DNA from: Entoloma clypeatum
Taxonomy: Eukaryota > Basidiomycota > Agaricomycetes > Agaricales > Entolomataceae
Assembly (NCBI GenBank): GCA_963565915.1
Contig: OY751487.1
Location: 3,720,001-3,784,000 of the forward strand
Reading direction: 5' to 3'
DNA length: 64,000 nucleotides
The notes beneath the pieces were generated by a model. That model did not search any database. It was not told the origin of the DNA and saw nothing but the letters and a program-made list of their open reading frames with translations. Below, piece by piece: positions 32,801 to 44,500 of the stretch; the stretch's first letter is position 1; the number at the start of each line of letters is the position of its first letter. The translations under genes and the position numbers were made by a program.

Positions 32801-34188
32801 AGTTTCCACCGGCTTCTGCAGCCATATCAACAATGACAGATCCATGTTTCATAGCAGCGACCATTTCATTGGTGATCAGCTTCGGCGCCGGCTTCCCAGG
32901 AATCAAGGCCTTGAAGGAAAACTTCAGTTTCACACAGAGTTCGGATGCCATCGACCCCACCGTAGTAATGACGATGTCGACATCTTTACATTGTTCCATG
33001 AAAAGGGCCATTTCAGCCGCTATGAATTCTTTGGACATGACTTTTGCATAACCGCCTCCACCGCCACCTTCCTCTTGGATAGCAACTTCTAAAAATTCAG
33101 CACCTAGCGATTGCACTTGCTCTCGCGCCGCGGAACGTGTGTCGAAACCTCGGACAATTGCCCCTAATCTTCGCGCCTAGAGATTATAGCTTGTCAACAG
33201 CGGGCTTCAAAGGTAGACAGAATGGACCGTACAGTCGCGATGGCACTCAAACCGGCGACACCTGCTCCAATAACGAGAACCTTTCCTGGAGGAATCTGCA
33301 GACAATCCCTAATTACATTGGGGATGCTCTATGAACCACAAATGACGCACTTTTCTGTGACATGTTCGAGTCAGTTGCATAGACTACTGGGGAGTTATGA
33401 GAAGACTTACCCAGCAGCCGTAACCTGACCAGTGAAGAATCGTCCAAAATGATTAGATGCCTCTAAAACCGCCTTGTATCCGGCGATATTAGCCATGGAA
33501 CTGCATGACCGCTCGTTGGTTGAGGGAGAGACGTCAGGCAAAAAACACACCTGAGGGCATCAAAAACCTGTGCCCGAGATATACGTGGTATCATGTCCAT
33601 CTAAAACAGATAAATTGGGAGCATGTATGGGATTTGATAGGGACATACTGCAAAGGCATTGACATTACGGGATGCAAGGGACTCTACGATCATCTTGTTC
33701 TGGGCGGGATAGAGGAATGAAATGACCGTGCTCCCTTCCTTGACATGATCTGATTCTTGTCCATGCAATGGAGCTCTGACTTTCAACATGATGTCGGAGG
33801 ACCTAAAGAGTTCTTCTCGTGAGACGAGAGTTGCACCCGCGGCTGCATATTGTTCGTCCAAAAATTGGGCACTTGCACCAGCTTGGTGCTCGACGAGGAC
33901 CCTAGCAAAGCCTTTCTTAAGAAGAAGAGCGGTATTTGTGGGAGTGAGAGCAACGCGCTGTTCACCGGGAAAGGTTTCTCGGGGAACGCCAACAGTGAGT
34001 GATTCGTAGGGCACGCCGGGTGCTTGTGCAGGGGGTTTGAGTTGGGTATTATGGAATCGGTTGGTGGATGAGTGGAAGCAGCGACGACGAGCTAGAGGAA
34101 GGTCGAGGGCATCTTGTCGAAGACCTAGCAGGCGTGTATGGAAGACACGGCGAAATCTGGCGATGGCCAGAGAGCGCGGTGGTGGCAT
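29867..34188 (-). CDS. NNT: Proton-translocating NAD(P) transhydrogenase, mitochondrial
   Basis: Couples hydride transfer from NADH to NADP+ with proton entry across the inner mitochondrial membrane. A basic N-terminus ([20 protein letters not shown]) fits a targeting peptide; the ATG at 34228-34230 is an alternative start. Domain I follows ([33 protein letters not shown]; the [15 protein letters not shown] loop; [18 protein letters not shown]). The membrane domain includes [20 protein letters not shown] and GQNVLG-equivalent [20 protein letters not shown]. Domain III ends the protein ([67 protein letters not shown]), with the NADP-binding motifs intact. The last exon reads [12 protein letters not shown]. 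About fifteen introns. It is a full-length, single-chain form in alpha-beta order. Confidence 0.95.
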
Positions 34189-34281
34189 AGGAGAAACCTT
34201 GCCGCATCGAGTACAATATTTGGCAAGCACAAGCTAATCCAAAACAAAGCAGTCTACAACTATAATACAGTACAGATTGTA

Positions 34282-35589
34282 CTACACACTACCTGCAGTT
34301 ATGCAGCCATGGTGATTGTCATGTGTGTGCGTACTAGTTGGCTTGGGGTCTACAGTCAGACCCCTTTTTCCCCCCCCCCCAAGCTCTCGCTCTAGCTTAA
34401 TCAGTTGCTGAGTGTGGGGGTGCTCCCAAATTGCTTGCGCTACTGCTGCATCAATAGGAGGCAAAGGTCTCCTAGGCAGTCCCCCGTAACCATAAATCTT
34501 CTGTAATAACGATTTTGTTCCTGAAATCGATGCTTTGGCAATGGTATAGTCCGCGCACGCCACAATGCCCTGCAGTCGCTGAGCCTCAGGAAGCAAGGAT
34601 AGATCTTTTCGAGCAGCATCGGCTAACTCATACAGTCTAGCAATTGCGTGCTAAATAATGACCATATCAGCCAAACAATTATGCATCACGGGAACAAGGC
34701 ATACTGGTGCGACGTTGGCAAGGCCCGTGATAGCACCATGACCATCGACAAACGTCGACGGAATGAGGAAGTCAACAAACCCTCCAAGCACATGAAAACC
34801 GTATTGCGGGTTGCCGCGAGGATGACTGGCGGCAAATGCTGGGTCGGCAAGTGCGAGGGAAATCCTTGTGAGCTTTCCAACGTTGCCACACCTGTAGTTA
34901 CCATCGCAGGCAGTCCATGAACAGTGATGAAAGGACTTACGTTAGTTTCACGCCCACGATGTTGGGGCATTCAGTGGCCAACTCTACGATCAAGTCAGAA
35001 TCCAAATCTATTCCTCCACTTGCCCCGGGGTCTGTGGAGAATCAAGTGACTGAGCGTATGAGGGATGAGACTCACAGTTGTATACTATCACGGGAATTGG
35101 GCATTTCTCCGCGACTTCTGCGAAGAAGGCCTTCAGCGCGGGCCGGGTGAGCGCGGCTGCAAAATATCCACTGGCAATTACGATAGCGTAGTCAGCGCCG
35201 GCAGCTGCGGCTTCTTTGGAGAGTTCAAGTGTTTCACGGGTGCTCCCAGCACCAGTACCGACAATGATGGGGACATCCACGAAGCCTGCTTTGTCCAGCG
35301 CTCTTCTTCCTGCTTTCGTTAATTCGGCACGTTCAGTGTGCGAGAGATGGATAGCTTCTCCCATAGATCCACAGATCACTGGAGCAACGCCAGCGGCTGC
35401 GACACGAGCGACATGTGCCTCGAATGTAGGGATGTCTGCAATTGGAGCAACAGATAAACTTCTGAAGGACAGATCGAGTATATTGCACGAACCAAGGTCC
35501 TCGGTGGACGGGAGGAAAAAGGAGGGAATGGGCGCGTATATGCCAGCTCTGAGATGGCGAGAGGGTGGGCGGGAACCGTTGCCTGCCAT
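34282..35589 (-). CDS. Dihydrodipicolinate synthase-family (DapA-like) class I aldolase
   Basis: TIM-barrel Schiff-base lyase/aldolase. It starts MAGNGSRPPSRHLRAG, then IYAPIPSFFLPSTEDLD joined by an intron to IPTFEAHVARVAAAGV, the family GSMGEAIHLSHTERAELTKA block, PVIVYNYPGASGGIDLDSDL with the catalytic Tyr, and NIVGVKLTCGNVGK with the Schiff-base Lys. HVLGGFVDFLIPSTFVDGHG follows. Fungi make lysine by the aminoadipate route, so this is not expected to be a lysine enzyme; 4-hydroxy-2-oxoglutarate aldolase (HOGA1-like) and sugar-acid aldolase (GaaC-like) are the likely alternatives. An 11-base G run on the coding strand (34370-34380) decides the frame of the last 30 or so residues. It ends about 95 bp from the transhydrogenase start on the same strand. 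Confidence 0.85.
34370..34380 (+). repeat. Homopolymer C11 (G11 in the aldolase coding strand)
   Basis: Eleven consecutive C on the plus strand preceded by five T. It encodes four Gly after LERELG. A one-base length error would change the C-terminal reading frame of the aldolase. Confidence 0.95.
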
Positions 35590-35803
35590 GCAGAGTTGTG
35601 TGACAGTCACAGTCTAGATAACCCTTTCGGATCTGGGACGGCCCGGATTCCGTATCCGGACCGGGAACATCTCAAGCTGTTTTTATTATTGGAATACGCC
35701 TAAGCAGTTAAAAATCGAGTCAGTGACAGTACGTCCAGTTAAGCTTTTCGGTTACAAAATTACCGCTAGACAAGTCTGCACAGCACGAAGATGGCGGAGG
35801 TAC

Positions 35804-36971
35804 CTATTTTGTGTCGTCAAGGATTTCGAGCCTCTTCATAACTTCTCTTTCCCAATGTGTCCAGCCTTCCTCATCAACGTCACCCGGGTCTGCCGAAGCT
35901 CGTTGGAGAATAGACCAGGGAACACAATCACGATCGTCCTCTTCGGTGGCTTCAAGTACAAAGCGACCTTGTCGACACCGTGTCAAGGTCACGACGTGCC
36001 CTGCCGATCCCAGGACATGGCACAGGTCGTGAACGAGAGAGCGAACGTATGTACCTCCAGAGACCTTCATCTTCAGTACAAATGCTGAAGGAACATCGTC
36101 GCTTCCGGATCCGGATGGTTCCACTTCGTCCTTTACAGAAATGTCTTTCTCTGCGCCCTTCAGAGCTACTACCATTGCCTGTTTTTCCTCTTCCGAGAAG
36201 GACGTTTCAGGCCAACGATATTGGTGGTTATTTCCTTTCCAATCGACGAGCTCCAACGAATGTACGACGACATTTCGTGCCTCGATTGGACGGGGGAGCG
36301 GAATCCCCTTTCGGGCATATTCATACAAAGGCATACCGTCCATCTTGAGAGCTGAGAATCTGGAAAAATAAGCCATTAAGATGACTAGAACATGACAAGG
36401 CAGTGTCGAACATCGGTGGTGTTTGCTGAATCTCGCCCGTAAATTGTGCCAGGGAAGATTCAACCTGTTCCTTGTTGACATGTTTCCAAGGCGCAACCCG
36501 CACGCGCGTGCCTTCGCTATCGTAGGTATCTGTCTCACAGCCAAGTAAGCAGGTCGTGTGGTATTCCTATTGCAGGTTGTTGAGGGCCAATAGAATGTAC
36601 TCGTATTCTCATACCTTCGTGCAATCCAAAAACTCGGATAACTTCTTCGTACCCTTTCCAACTCCGACAACTGGCGTGAGATCTTAGAAATACAGCAAAA
36701 GAATCTATTGAGGACCCTCACCCAAAACACCGTCAGCTAGTGGGTCCAAAGTCCCGCCTTGGCCCATTTTGATCCCATCCCGGGTTCGCTTTCCTCGTTT
36801 GAGGGATTTGCCATCCTTCGCCTTTTCCAATGTCTCGGCATTCGCGAAAAGTCGAGAGCGGGACACAAGCAGTTTGACATCGTTTATGATCGACATGCTA
36901 GTTGGCCCGGATGGTTTAGCAACACCAAAAAGCCCGGAAACAGGAAGTGGAGGAAGGGCGATTTTAGGCAT
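35804..36971 (-). CDS. PUS4: tRNA pseudouridine-55 synthase (TruB family, PUS4)
   Basis: Makes pseudouridine 55 in the T-loop of nuclear and mitochondrial tRNAs. It starts MPKIALPPLPVSGLFGVAKP, with the TruB N-terminal GVAKPSGPTSMSII motif. The catalytic aspartate lies in MGQGGTLDPLADGVLG. VGKGTKKLSEFLDCTKEYE, then TPPMFSALKMDGMPLYEYAR, and VSGGTYVRSLVHDLCHVLGS are further TruB motifs. It ends KRLEILDDTK. Introns near 36706, 36600 and 36365-36405 are required to join the motifs. A Lys-rich insert lies before the catalytic loop, as in fungal Pus4. About 215 bp separate it from the aldolase and 153 bp from MED16, all on the minus strand. Confidence 0.93.
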
Positions 36972-37124
36972 ACTTGGCGGTCTGTACTTAGTCGCAATAA
37001 GTATCGAATTATCTCAAAAGATCGTGTGAACATGTGACCTCCGACTGTAATTAATTATGAGACGGTTCGGGGGAATTTTGGCATGTTTCCAGCCAGGAAA
37101 TATTATCTCGACATCCCACACGAA

Positions 37125-40100
37125 CTAGCTGTTGTCAGTTCTTGTCCAGGTGCCGCCGCAAATACAGCGCGTTATCCACATCTGTTCCCAGGCCCGCCAT
37201 CGAGGCGAGATATGCTCAGCATTGATATCTCCCCTCACTTCTGATTGACCACCGCAGCGTAGACATGTGAGACTCGGAACCTGTCCTCCAGCAAGGACCC
37301 GTTTCAAAACGACATCGCGATCTTTGTTCTTCTTTGAACTAGCAGGAAAACCTTCAACATCGTCCATCAAGTCAAGCGGTTTAATGAAAAGCATCGGCTT
37401 ATGAAGGACGGTGGATTGCGTCGACTGGAGAATGACCTTCGCGAGAAAAAGTCGCATTGCCGGTGTCGGCTGACAAATTGCCAACGCTCTTAAACAATCA
37501 TTGCCTGAAACATATGTAGTCAGAAAAAAGGTTCGGTCAAGGAAGCGGCATGATCTGTACTGTCAAGGGTCTTGGCTTCTCCGAGGGACGTCGTTAGTAG
37601 AGACTCCAAGGCAGCGAAGTCGATGCCGGAATTATCGACCACATCGATAAGTATGTCGCGTGCAATCTGCGCATTTTGTCCTTTGGCAGAAAGAGACCCG
37701 AGGTAAGCCCGATATTGTTTTACGTGGGTTAACATTGCGGCAAGCTTCTGCAAAGCAAAAGGATGTGACAGATGCAACAACAATGGCGAAGTAAATGATT
37801 TATCAAGGGTAGCTGAAAGCATTAAGGGTACAAGTAAGGCGAGACGAAAACAGCAAAATTGGATGACGCACGAGGACTGCCAATCGGCTCTGCTTGGACC
37901 TCCAGCGAGAACAAAACGCACTCTTTCATTAGACGTTCCGTGAATGCGACAACCCAACTTGCCAAAGCGATGAGTTGCCAAACCGCATCTGGATTGAGAT
38001 GAATGCTGGAGATAACAAAAAAAACAGATTTGTGTTATACCAAGATTATAAGTTTCCCCTTCTTTAGAATCCTCAAATGCGAGGTTGCATGCAATAAGGG
38101 AGCAGATATCATGTGCCGTTTTCCAACGCATTTCTAGAACTTCCTTGTCTCCTTTATCTTGAATGATGCCAAGGGCCCGCTTCCTGTATCTAATTGAGTA
38201 CAGCCGGGCACGAGAAACTTGATGCCTACCTGTAAACAGCCATCGCCTCTCCTAAGATTGCATGGGTCAGAGATTCTGACAATTCCCCTTGATGGCTCTT
38301 TAAAACTTGGGCCGTCTGATACATTATGGTGAATACGTCAATGATCGGTGTGGTTGGCAGGGAGAGAATATGGGCGATATCCGCTGTCGACCTTCGCGAA
38401 AGGATAGCACTGGAGAGACGAGCGGCGAGCGAAAAGATGTGTTTGCCTACTCAAAATATCGTTAGAATGACAAGATAGGTAAAAAAAAACGCGTACCTGA
38501 GTCCAATGCATGTTTTGGTCTTGGTAACAGTTGTACTGATGTCCGTACAGGGAACAACGACGAGCTAAGCATTGATAACAGTACGCCGTTTGGCGAAACC
38601 ACAGCACGGAGAGGTACTGATTAGATATGTTAAACGGGCGTTTTTCATCCACGGAGTAATTATTCCTACTGCTTTGTCCAATCCGATCGATCGGTGACAT
38701 GATTGGGATCGTATCCCAAGCACCGCTGTCTGTCAAGTCAAACCTGGCCATTCGTCGGAGGTCAACGAAAAGGGGGGGAAAAACGAGCTACTCGCAATTG
38801 TAAGACCCGAATTTCGCCTGTGGTGATCTCTTTCAACCGAGATAGGGATCTAGGCAGAGCACCACTTGCTTCGACAATACCAGCATATAGTAATGTGGGA
38901 GTTGATATCAGAGAGCATGGAGCGACAAATGCCAAAACCTGACTGCCAAACGAACGAGAAGCAAGTTCGTGACATATCTGAATGGGGCTCAGAAAGGAGA
39001 GAAGCAGGCCGGAATGAGATGCCTACCCAAGCGGAACGATTCGAAATAGTATTGGATGTTGGTCCTTGCCGAGTGATCTTATGCACAACAAGCGTAGACT
39101 TTGGGGTAGAAGTATCTACAGATCCCGACACAATGAGTAAATACTGTTTGAAGACAAATTTAGATGTGCTTACAATCTCCGAATTCAAGATAGGTAGACA
39201 CCAGGTAATGTGGGCCTCTTTCTTTGTCGTGCTTCTGCAGTGAAAGGGACTTGTTTGGATCTGAAGAAACTGAAGACTGTGAGGCCACAATAATGAAATT
39301 GAGGCTCGACAGGGATGCGGCGTTTGATATGGGTGGCAAAGCCTCTGTAGTGATACCTGGCCAGTGCTAGTGAGAATGTCATTTGGTTTTCGGCCCACCG
39401 TACGCACTCATAAAAATGCCATTAAATCTGAGCTGGACTTCTGTAATATTGATTGCAGACTCCTCTCTATAAGAATCGTATTCCGTTACTGGATGTTCAA
39501 GTTCACCCAGAAGGGCAGTATCCAAGTTCGCCATTTGAGAATCATTTCCGGACGGGGGCGGAGAGAGATACGATCGCGTGGCAATTAGAATTGAGGTGTC
39601 TAAATGACACGCAGCGAGATCAATTTCAACGGAGGGAGGAAAGCAGCAAAGTGACCATTATAATTCAATCCTATGGAAGCTCTGAAGCATTGTTTCGTAG
39701 TTTCCGTATTTTCATGTAGCTGGTTGCGACCTTCCAGTGCGATTCCGGGTTTATCTAGTGAGCAACGAATGATCTGTAAGGAAGGAATGTAGTGTCGATA
39801 GTAGCACATGTTGACCATGTGATTTTGAGTGACGAGAAGCAATGTCGGGCCTGATATGGGTGTCGATGGGCCGCGAGGAGGCAAACATAGTGATAAGGCG
39901 GAGAAAGGATCAGTAACCCACTAGTGGAGAAATGAGCCAAAAGTCCATGTAGAATCAAAGTCCAATGTACTTCTCGCGGGGTTCCAAGCCAACTGGCAGC
40001 GACTACTCCTGCCCCTTTCGCACAACTCCACCACTCCTTGACATTCCAATCATCAATTTGGGTACCTCGCCTCCATAGGCAAGCTGTACCATCTTTTTGG

Positions 40101-40442
40101 CCAGGGAAGTACGCAAATAACCATTCATCTCCTGGGCAAGCCGAAATTACCGTCGGGGGGTCATAAGATGCCGGTGAGTTGAGGAGTGGGGCTGGAGACG
40201 GAAGGACGAACTGCTTTGAGGACAAGAAATGTCGGGCGGTCACCAACGGCTGTGTTGGATGCACCGTAAACATGAGAGCGGACTGGGACCATTCCAAAGG
40301 TCTTCAGGACGCAGATGAGGACAAGATTTGGAGGCAAGAATGCTTTACCATACCGCTGTGTCCGTTCAGCCAGGAGCTGGAAATCCCACCAATTGTATTG
40401 CCAGCGTCGTTTCTCCTTCGCTTTGCCTTTTGACGGTGACAT
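37125..40442 (-). CDS. MED16: Mediator complex tail subunit 16
   Basis: Tail module subunit of Mediator (yeast Sin4), linking activators to RNA polymerase II. The C-terminal hallmark is strong: LTCLRCGGQSEVRG then RWRAWEQMWITRCICGGTW, with paired Cys typical of MED16. The N-terminus (MSPSKGKAKEKRRWQYNWWD) leads into a WD40-like propeller: LVTARHFLSSKQFVLPSP, SACPGDEWLFAYFPGQKDG, TACLWRRGTQIDDWNVKEWW. The helical middle (37500-38760) is spread over several exons, e.g. DICSLIACNLAFEDSKEGE. An ATG nine codons upstream (40467-40469) is an alternative start. Only about 97 bp separate it from the divergent PAC3-like gene. Some internal exon borders near 38760-39700 are unresolved. Confidence 0.85.
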
Positions 40443-40538
40443 GGTGGTGGGCTTCAAGTCGTGGAACATGTTGAAGCGATAGGATGGATGGTGGCGGTGC
40501 TGCTATCACAGCTGCCACACTCGGTGAGCACCGATAAA

Positions 40539-41098
40539 ATGGCGACGCGTCAGCTCTCGCGCGACCTCAATGGACGCCCTACGGATGTCGTCGTGCAGAC
40601 ATATTCCGACCGTATCTTCGTCCTTGTCACCCAGTTGGGGAAAGTTGGAATGCTGGTGATTCCCCTCAGACTCAAGACCTCCACACTCACTCACTCACAT
40701 TGCCTTAGATTCAAGCTTCGATACCCGATACAACCCCTCTCCCACCACCTCCTGATCCAAACCACTTTGCTCTGCCCCCGCCACCTGCGGCCATTCAACT
40801 CACGACGTTGTTTGGAAGCGCACCCACCGAACACATGCAGACTCTTTATTCCTTGTATGTGGCCCAGATAGCCACCATCATATGGTCTCGTAACTCAACT
40901 GAGGATTCTCGACGGAGCGTTGTTGTCGGTCTTGCTTTGCGCATGCCTGATGGACGCAACCACGAAGAAATACCCGAGGACGAGAAAAATGTATTTCACG
41001 GCGTCATGACTATGGTTCACGAGATCGTGAATGCTCAACCAGGTGTGAACTATCCTTGTAAGAAGTGTGATGCCCGACGTCTCATACTCCAAAGTTGA
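40539..41098 (+). CDS. Proteasome assembly chaperone 3-like protein
   Basis: PAC3/PSMG3-type chaperone for 20S proteasome alpha-ring assembly. It starts MATRQLSRDLNGRPTDVVVQ and continues TYSDRIFVLVTQLGKVGML, where TQxGKxGxL is typical of PAC3; one intron (about 40655-40710) leads to IQASIP and a proline-rich loop (TPLPPPPPDPNHFALPPPP), then LYSLYVAQIATIIWSRN and SVVVGLALRMPDG. The last 19 residues (from PGVNYPCKKC) are less family-like and may belong to an intron starting GTGTGA. The Pro-rich loop between the beta strands is longer than in animals. Stop lies 19 bp from the NCE101-like stop on the opposite strand. Confidence 0.72.
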
Positions 41099-41117
41099 AG
41101 CCGATGAACTGGGGTGA

Positions 41118-41369
41118 CTACGTTGAATTGTTCACTGCTTGTAGATGGGCTTTCCTCCGTTCCTGGTACTGCTCCCATTCCCATCTGATCAGAGTTGAAA
41201 GACGCTCATCCGGGGGAAGAGCGGTTCGTGGATGGGTCTCATGAAGGTAATAAGCCAAGAAACCTGTAAACACACCCAAGAACGGGTCGAGTGTTCTGTG
41301 AAGTAGTTTGACCACGTGGAACGTTGAACTCGTCGGGTTGACGTACCGCGATAGCAAGACAGGCGGCAT
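41118..41369 (-). CDS. NCE101-like small membrane protein
   Basis: Two exons joined across about 50 nt give MPPVLLSRTLDPFLGVFTGF and LAYYLHETHPRTALPPDERL, then a charged tail IRWEWEQYQERRKAHLQAV. The single hydrophobic segment after LSRxLDP and the N-P-R-T-A-x-P-P stretch match the fungal Nce101 family (named from a yeast screen for non-classical export; role unclear). About 66 residues after splicing. The intron (GTACGT...CTTCACAG) also leaves the frame open if retained, giving 83 residues. Divergent from NAA25 by 187 bp. Confidence 0.75.
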   Translation of the reverse strand: MPPVLLSRYVNPTSSTFHVVKLLHRTLDPFLGVFTGFLAYYLHETHPRTALPPDERLSTLIRWEWEQYQERRKAHLQAVNNST

Positions 41370-41556
41370 CGATGCTATTGAGGATGATAAAACAGGAGAG
41401 AGATCACCTTTTGAGAACGTACCTCACAGTGAGAAAGCGGAAATGAGCGGGACCTACAGCAACCTTCAGGGTCTGTGACAGCCTTTAGAAACAGCCTTTG
41501 CTTTTTGCCTCCGTGTCGCTCATCGATCTGTCTCCCTCTGTCCTCCACTTGTAACA

Positions 41557-44500
41557 ATGTCCGTCGCTGCCCTTGACCGCCAAATCCGACCCATCTACGG
41601 TCAGCTTTGCCCATCCTAACCTCATCGATTAACCAAAGTTGTTACAGACGCCCTTGACACGGGATCTAACAAATCTGCCATCGTGGCGTGCAATAAGCTT
41701 CTGAAGAAGCATCCAAAAAATGACTTGATAAAAGTACGCGAACGGCCCTTTGATTACATATCCAGCGTTCTTTTCCTTCGTTTGACGCCTTGTTCAACAG
41801 GCACTCAAAGCGTTGGCACTTGTTCGATCGCAAAAAGTAGAAGAGTCTTTGATTCTTTGCGATGAGGTGTTGGAGAGCAAGCCGACACAAGACTCGGTCT
41901 TGACCGCAATGATGCATGTTCTCAGAGGCCTGGGCCGACGCGAGTTTCTCTTTTGTCCTCTTAGTCTCGTATTGACATGAAATATCAGACAAGGATATGG
42001 TCTCCATGTTTGATGAGGCCTACAAGCAGCAGCCGATGAATGAGGAACTTGGAGCGCAGACATTTTTTGCCAACGTTCGTGCTTCTCAGTGGAAGTTGGC
42101 TCAACAGGTACTTCGTTTTATCGGCTTGTATCAGAAGCTCTCCCCGCTACATCAGGCACCGGAGCGTATCAGTGAAATTCATTCTGAGGGCATCTCGTAG
42201 CCCTTGTCAATTTACACCCAGGTGTCAGGAAGAAAGAAATCGTATTCTGACGTTCCGCTTAAACTTTAAAGGTCGCGACAAAGATGCACAAACAGTTCCA
42301 AGACGACCGTTATTTGTATTGGAGTGTAATCAGCGCAGTTCTACAGGTATGTCTCTTTCAACCTGCGATACGCGCACAAGCATCTAATCTCACCTACAAG
42401 GCGAACGATGGGGCAACGCCACCGAATATGCGAGAGTTGCTATACAAACTTGCGCTTCGACTTATTACTTCCTCTCCAAGCCCGTCATATCAGAGCCCTG
42501 ATCGATTCTATCTTCATCTTTCCATATTGCGCGAATTACGCCTTCTAGACGATGCCCTCAAATTACTAGACAGTGACCTCGGCAAAGCCATTTGTGCTAC
42601 AAGTCTGGTTTGTGACGAGCTACGACGGGATATCTGGCGGCTGCGCGGCATGACGAAGGAGGAAGGCGCGCTGGCTGAGACGCGTGTTGTGAAGCAAAAG
42701 TACGTGAGTAGCCTCCAATCAGGACTTGATTTAGGACGTTGCATCATAGGAACCGGAATTGGCTGGAATTTCTCTCTATCCTTGACGCCACATTTTTCCG
42801 TGACAAGAACGATGACCCTTCTGCACTTGCTAAGGATTCTCGAGCCGCCTGCCGAGAACATATCACCTCGTCAGAAAAGCTTTTTACTCAGATTGCAGAA
42901 GATGATGGTACAAAGGATCGTTCAGCTCTCCTTGCTCTGTTGGAGCTTGAAAAGCGTGCACGACATCACGGACTGTCGAGCGGTTTGTTATATTCTCGTG
43001 CATTGAGTATCGGCCCTGATGATGGGTCTCCAAGACTCGGGGCGTTTAGTCAGTCTGATGCAACAGTATTTCGAAGCTATCGGCGACAAAGTATGCTGTT
43101 TCGAGGATCTTAAGCCTTATCTCATCCTGGAAGGCGTGGATTTTACGGAGTGGACATCGTTTCTGGAAAACGTTACGCCTTCTTTTGTGGGTTTTAATTT
43201 GATAATCTGGAGATCCATGCTCCGAAACTGACTCACCTCTTTGGCCAAGACAACTTCTAACGAACTCACCAGGCTCATCAATTCCCACAAATTGTTGCGG
43301 CATAATCTCTCACCATCTACTGTGACTGTTGAAGCCGAAACTGCCCGTGTAAACCTCTATACGCGGCAGTACTTTGAAGGGTTGAAGTTGGGAGTAGACT
43401 TACCGCCGACAGAGCTCCAGTATGCGGATGACCTCTCTCTGCTGGCAGCGAACGTTCTTGTCAACCTATGGAAGTTGACTTCTGATGACAAATATCTTGT
43501 CAATGCTGTAGTTTTTCTCGAGTATGCACTAACAAGAAGCAAGCAATCCTTTCAAGCGAGACTAATTCTCATTCGGATATATCGTTTGCTAGGTGATTTT
43601 TTCTCATAATAGCCGTGGCCATAATTACTTTATTTCGATTGACAGGTGCACCATCTCTTGCTTTAGAGCATTATCGTGCTCTACAAATTAAGCAAATTCA
43701 GCATGACACGCTCTCCCACTTGATACTGTCTCGATCGTCAACCTTCTCCCTCGCAGCCTCTGGGGATTTGACTCTTGCAACTGAATGCATCGAATCCACT
43801 CAAATATACCTGAGTAATTCACAAGAGGTACTTCTTTTCTATGGAATCTTCGATTCCATTGGTTATCCTTCCTTTAGACCAGCGACTTCGTTGTCAGAGC
43901 ATTTACCTCTGAGAAATATTCACAGGTACTTGAACAGATAAACTTAATTTTCATTTCCCTCATCGCTTGCCAGATACCAGAATTTATTGCATTTGAAGAT
44001 CGACTTGATAACTCGCTACAACGAGACATTGTCAAGCTGGAGCACCTTCGCATGCGTGTGACTCACGAAGCAATAACATCCGATGTAATTGACATGGAAC
44101 TCATTGAACTGAAATTCATTTTTGACCGTTGTAAGACCTCCTATCTATTGTATCATGATACACGGCAGTCACGCCCTGGTTCAATAGCCCATCACGATAA
44201 TCGTGACTTTGATATTTTTGCCAATTATCAACCGAAACTATCTGGGACAATTGTAGAACAGACGGAGTTATTTGGGAAAAGTGAGGGCGTGAGTACTTTG
44301 GTGCCTCAAATCTATGCATGACACTTCTTGCCGGTGTTCTAGCTTGGATGGGCGACGACATTCCTCAAACTATACATCCGCGCTTTCCAAGAAGCCAGCG
44401 ACTTGGACGATACAGTCGAAGAAAAGTTGTTGATTGGAGATCGACCAAGGCAAAGTAGTGATCCCGAAAAGAAGCTCCCTCTAAAGGAGCGTCTCATTCA

